Assembly (NCBI GenBank): GCA_051872775.1
Contig: JBJEEE010000075.1
Coordinates: forward strand, 1-8,948
Length of the DNA stretch: 8,948 nt
DNA from: UMGS75 sp051872775
Lineage (GTDB): Bacteria; Bacillota_I; Bacilli_A; ML615J-28; CAG-313
Reading direction: 5' to 3'
Shown here: positions 7,482 through 8,948 of the stretch, piece after piece
How positions within the stretch are numbered: the stretch's first letter is position 1
Layout of the letters: every line of letters starts with the position of its first letter
Program-made: the position numbers and the translations under genes
Notes under the pieces: generated by a model
The model's database searches: none
Told to the model about the DNA's origin: nothing
The model's input: only the letters and a program-made list of their open reading frames with translations

Positions 7482-8582
7482 ATGAAAAAGTTAATTAAAC
7501 ATTTTCTTTCAATAATTATCATATTTAGTTTATTTTTAGTTGCTAGTAGTTGTAGTAGCTTCGTTGATACTGAAGAACTAAAAGTAATTACATCAATTGA
7601 ACGAGTAGTAGAAAATGGTGTAGTTAAGATGGTTATTAAGTATCAAGATGATACAATCAAACCTGATGAATTTGTTATTCCTTCAGGTGATGATGGAAAT
7701 GGAATAGAAGCTATAAATACGCTTGAAAAAGAAGATGGCAAAGGAAAAATAATAGAAATTAAATTTACCGACCATTCGGTTTTACCTGTTTATTTCGAAA
7801 TTGCAAACGGACGTTCAGTTGTCGGTATAGAATCCGAGATAAATGAAGAAGACGGACAAATCTATATGTGGGTTAAATATGATGATGAAACAGTATCTGA
7901 AAAGTTTTTACTACCTAAAGGTAAAGACGGAAAAGATGGTGTAAGTTTTATCGGATATGACTATGAAGTAAACGAAGATGGAAGTCAAACATATTATTTC
8001 CATTTTGATCAAGATACTCCTGATGTTGTAGTTGAAATCCCAGCACCACGTGAAGGTAACGGAATTAAATCAATGTACTCAATGGAAGATGATAACGACT
8101 ACATTTTAGTTATCAACTACACCAACGATGAAACAGATGAAGTTAGATTTTCTAAACCAACTCCTACCAATAAGTGGATTCAAGGAAGTACTGCCCCAAC
8201 TTCAAGTGAAGGCGTAGATGGTGATTACTTCTTTGATACATATCATAAAGCTATTTATGTAAAAGAATATGGTTCATGGGTTCAAGTTGTAAGTTTCGAT
8301 AATGAACAAGAAATCTGTCGTATTAAATTTGATTTAAACGATACCCTTGATGGTGGACCAGCCGCAAAAATGCCAGCTGGAAGTAGACTATCTTATATGG
8401 TAAGAAAAAATACTTATTTCCAAAATAATGGTTATGGAGAAATCCCAATTCCTACAAGAGAAGGTTATGTCTTTGTCGGTTGGTATCGTACTAAAACAAT
8501 AACTAGTATTAATTCCGCATTTACAGATTTCACCATTGTTTTAACTGATTTAGAGTTATACGCAATCTGGGAAGCAGAATAA
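7482..8582 (+). CDS. Repeat-containing surface lipoprotein with C-terminal Flg_new/InlB-type repeat
   Basis: Predicted lipoprotein of 366 residues displayed on the outer face of the membrane. The start chosen is ATG 7482 (MKKLIKHF), preceded by AAAGGA at 7466-7471. An in-frame ATG at 7461 would add seven polar residues ahead of the signal and lies within the previous gene. The signal helix ends in LVASSC with lipidation Cys24; Ala at -3 is acceptable though not the commonest residue. Five related units of about 32-41 residues follow (about 36-226), each an acidic strand pair of the form I-x-S...DG...Y-DD-T, separated by short DGNG or KDGKDG turns. Then comes a segment WIQGS...GVDGDYFFDT...GSWVQV (about 232-272), a type often seen beside collagen-like or phage-tail repeats. 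The end (about 321-366, TREGYVFVGWY...LYAIWE) matches the Listeria/Bacteroides Flg_new repeat family. No sortase motif is present. It begins 4 nt after the exoprotein gene and is the last gene before a terminator. Likely role: adhesion or surface structure; the ligand is unknown. Confidence 0.85.
   Translation: MKKLIKHFLSIIIIFSLFLVASSCSSFVDTEELKVITSIERVVENGVVKMVIKYQDDTIKPDEFVIPSGDDGNGIEAINTLEKEDGKGKIIEIKFTDHSVLPVYFEIANGRSVVGIESEINEEDGQIYMWVKYDDETVSEKFLLPKGKDGKDGVSFIGYDYEVNEDGSQTYYFHFDQDTPDVVVEIPAPREGNGIKSMYSMEDDNDYILVINYTNDETDEVRFSKPTPTNKWIQGSTAPTSSEGVDGDYFFDTYHKAIYVKEYGSWVQVVSFDNEQEICRIKFDLNDTLDGGPAAKMPAGSRLSYMVRKNTYFQNNGYGEIPIPTREGYVFVGWYRTKTITSINSAFTDFTIVLTDLELYAIWEAE
7587..8156 (+). repeat. 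Five degenerate protein repeats in the lipoprotein
   Basis: Units begin near 7587, 7704, 7827, 7950 and 8064. Each encodes an I-x-(S/A/Y)-rich strand, an acidic turn (EDG, NEDG, MEDD), a strand ending in (K/H/N)-(Y/F), a turn such as DDT or DDET, and a final hydrophobic strand before a Gly/Asp-rich linker. The similarity is at protein level; the DNA has diverged, so this is an old duplication, not a slippage-prone tract. Confidence 0.75.
8442..8579 (+). other. Flg_new (Listeria-Bacteroides/InlB-type) repeat region
   Basis: The C-terminal residues encode IPIPTREGYVFVGWY, then a variable loop, then LTDLELYAIWE. This is the characteristic pattern of the short beta-grasp-like repeat found in InlB and many Gram-positive surface proteins. 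It occurs once, at the extreme C-terminus. Confidence 0.8.
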
Positions 8583-8591
8583 TAAATGAAT

Positions 8592-8614
8592 TACCAAAAG
8601 TAAATCTTTTGGTA
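8592..8614 (+). other. Perfect 9-bp hairpin after the lipoprotein gene
   Basis: TACCAAAAG (8592-8600) and CTTTTGGTA (8606-8614) form a perfect stem with a 5-nt loop, starting 10 nt after the stop codon. No T-run follows directly, so on its own it is not a standard intrinsic terminator. It may protect the 3' end of the mRNA or assist the next hairpin. Confidence 0.55.
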
Positions 8615-8669
8615 GATTCTATAATGAATTTAATCAATGATTAGATTCATTATAAAATCTAAGTTTTTT
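8614..8669 (+). terminator. Intrinsic terminator closing the operon
   Basis: A long inverted repeat has arms 8614-8635 and 8639-8660 around a 3-nt loop (AAT). The 22 positions contain one C-A mismatch and one T-G wobble. AAG and then six T residues (8664-8669) follow. The stem is AT-rich, so its length makes up for few GC pairs. Stem plus T-run makes this the likely end of the transcript from the upstream genes. Some read-through into the gene at 8698 is possible. Confidence 0.75.
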
Positions 8670-8683
8670 AAACATTTTATGAA

Positions 8684-8690
8684 AGGAGGA
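8684..8690 (+). promoter_or_regulatory. Very strong Shine-Dalgarno for the gene at 8698
   Basis: AGGAGGA, within AAAGGAGGA, ends 7 nt before the ATG at 8698. It is the best ribosome binding site in the window and suggests high translation of the following product. Confidence 0.85.
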
Positions 8691-8697
8691 CCTACTA

Positions 8698-8948
8698 ATG
8701 AAAGATAAAAGGGCCTATGCAAGTTTCATTATATTTTTATCATTCCTATCGCTAATGGGAGTAGGTTTTGCTTCATGGAGTGTGGCAGGAAACACAACAA
8801 GTAAAGATTTATCCGGAATGATTGAAGTAGAAGATGTCTTAAAATATAACGATTATGTTAATTTTGTCGATAAATCGGGAAATACAACTGATAAATTTGA
8901 TGTCTTTAAATTCTATAAAACGGGATTTGTTAATGATGCTTTAGAAAT
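8698..8948 (+). CDS. Exported protein with SipW/TasA-like N-terminus (3' end outside window)
   Basis: Only the first 83 codons are present; the frame is open to the window edge. The N-terminus MKDKRAY is followed by a hydrophobic stretch (about 8-25) that ends GVGFASWSVAG, then a polar, Asp/Lys/Asn-rich region (DLSGMIEVEDVLKYND...). A short basic head, a hydrophobic core ending in a G-F-A-S-W motif and a Thr/Ser-rich start of the mature part recall the signal region of TasA/camelysin-type proteins, which are processed by the SipW signal peptidase. This is a resemblance only and the family is not established. The start is set by the AAAGGAGGA site. It lies downstream of a terminator, so it may be its own transcription unit or be served by read-through. 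No convincing promoter was found between the terminator and the start. Confidence 0.75.
   Translation, partial: MKDKRAYASFIIFLSFLSLMGVGFASWSVAGNTTSKDLSGMIEVEDVLKYNDYVNFVDKSGNTTDKFDVFKFYKTGFVNDALE

Noticed and set aside
7920..7943. Collagen-like triple-helix domain
   Set aside because: GKDGKDG gives only two or three G-x-y triplets, too few for a triple helix; it reads better as a linker between strand repeats.
8620..8625. TATAAT as a -10 promoter for the gene at 8698
   Set aside because: It is part of the terminator stem, no TTGACA-like hexamer lies 16-18 nt upstream (the position reads AAAGTA), and there is no TG extension.
1..8948. CRISPR array, tRNA or rRNA genes, insertion sequences
   Set aside because: No regularly spaced direct repeats, no transposase-like product and no flanking inverted repeats were seen, and the only non-coding stretch is about 115 bases and is explained by hairpins and a ribosome binding site.
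1..8948. Alternative genetic code with TGA as Trp
   Set aside because: All Trp codons seen are TGG and no gene contains in-frame TGA. TGA is also not used as a stop among five genes, but that sample is too small to mean anything.

Overview
The window is AT-rich, densely packed and coded almost entirely on the + strand. Strong AAGGAGG-type ribosome binding sites, a Cys-lipobox lipoprotein, a Flg_new/InlB-type repeat and AT-biased codons point to a low-GC Gram-positive bacterium (Bacillota or a Mollicutes-like relative such as Acholeplasma, Izemoplasma or Erysipelotrichia-type lineages). Tryptophan is written TGG and the five visible stops are TAG, TAG, TAA, TAA and TAA. No gene has an in-frame TGA, so TGA recoding cannot be tested here. 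The taxonomic placement is inference.

Layout. Five genes are packed head to tail with gaps of 4-5 nt or short overlaps, and look like one operon whose promoter lies left of the window. (1) 2-1435: the 3' part of a membrane-anchored McrB-like AAA+ ATPase. (2) 1440-2741: an uncharacterised protein with DUF2357/McrC-partner-like features and a C-terminal zinc ribbon. (3) 2747-3502: an ABC-transporter ATPase. (4) about 3495-5087: an ABC-2-like permease made of two homologous halves. (5) 5087-7477: a 796-residue membrane-anchored extracytoplasmic protein with an Ig-like segment and a beta-helix-like segment. A sixth, closely linked gene (7482-8582) encodes a repeat-containing surface lipoprotein. 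A long hairpin followed by six T residues (8614-8669) closes the unit. The only non-coding stretch is 8583-8697. A seventh gene starts at 8698 behind a very strong Shine-Dalgarno; it encodes an exported protein with a GVGFASW N-terminus and runs off the right edge.

How the parts may work together (inference). An ABC exporter, an anchored exoprotein and a lipoprotein make a plausible envelope export or surface-assembly module. It is co-transcribed with an McrB-like motor and partner that in other settings belong to nucleic-acid restriction. The motor here is tethered to the membrane and the partner shows no clear PD-(D/E)xK nuclease core. This suggests an McrB-type AAA+ pair used for an envelope or secretion task, or an unusual membrane-linked defence system. 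That combination is the most interesting feature of the window. The sequence alone does not establish the function.
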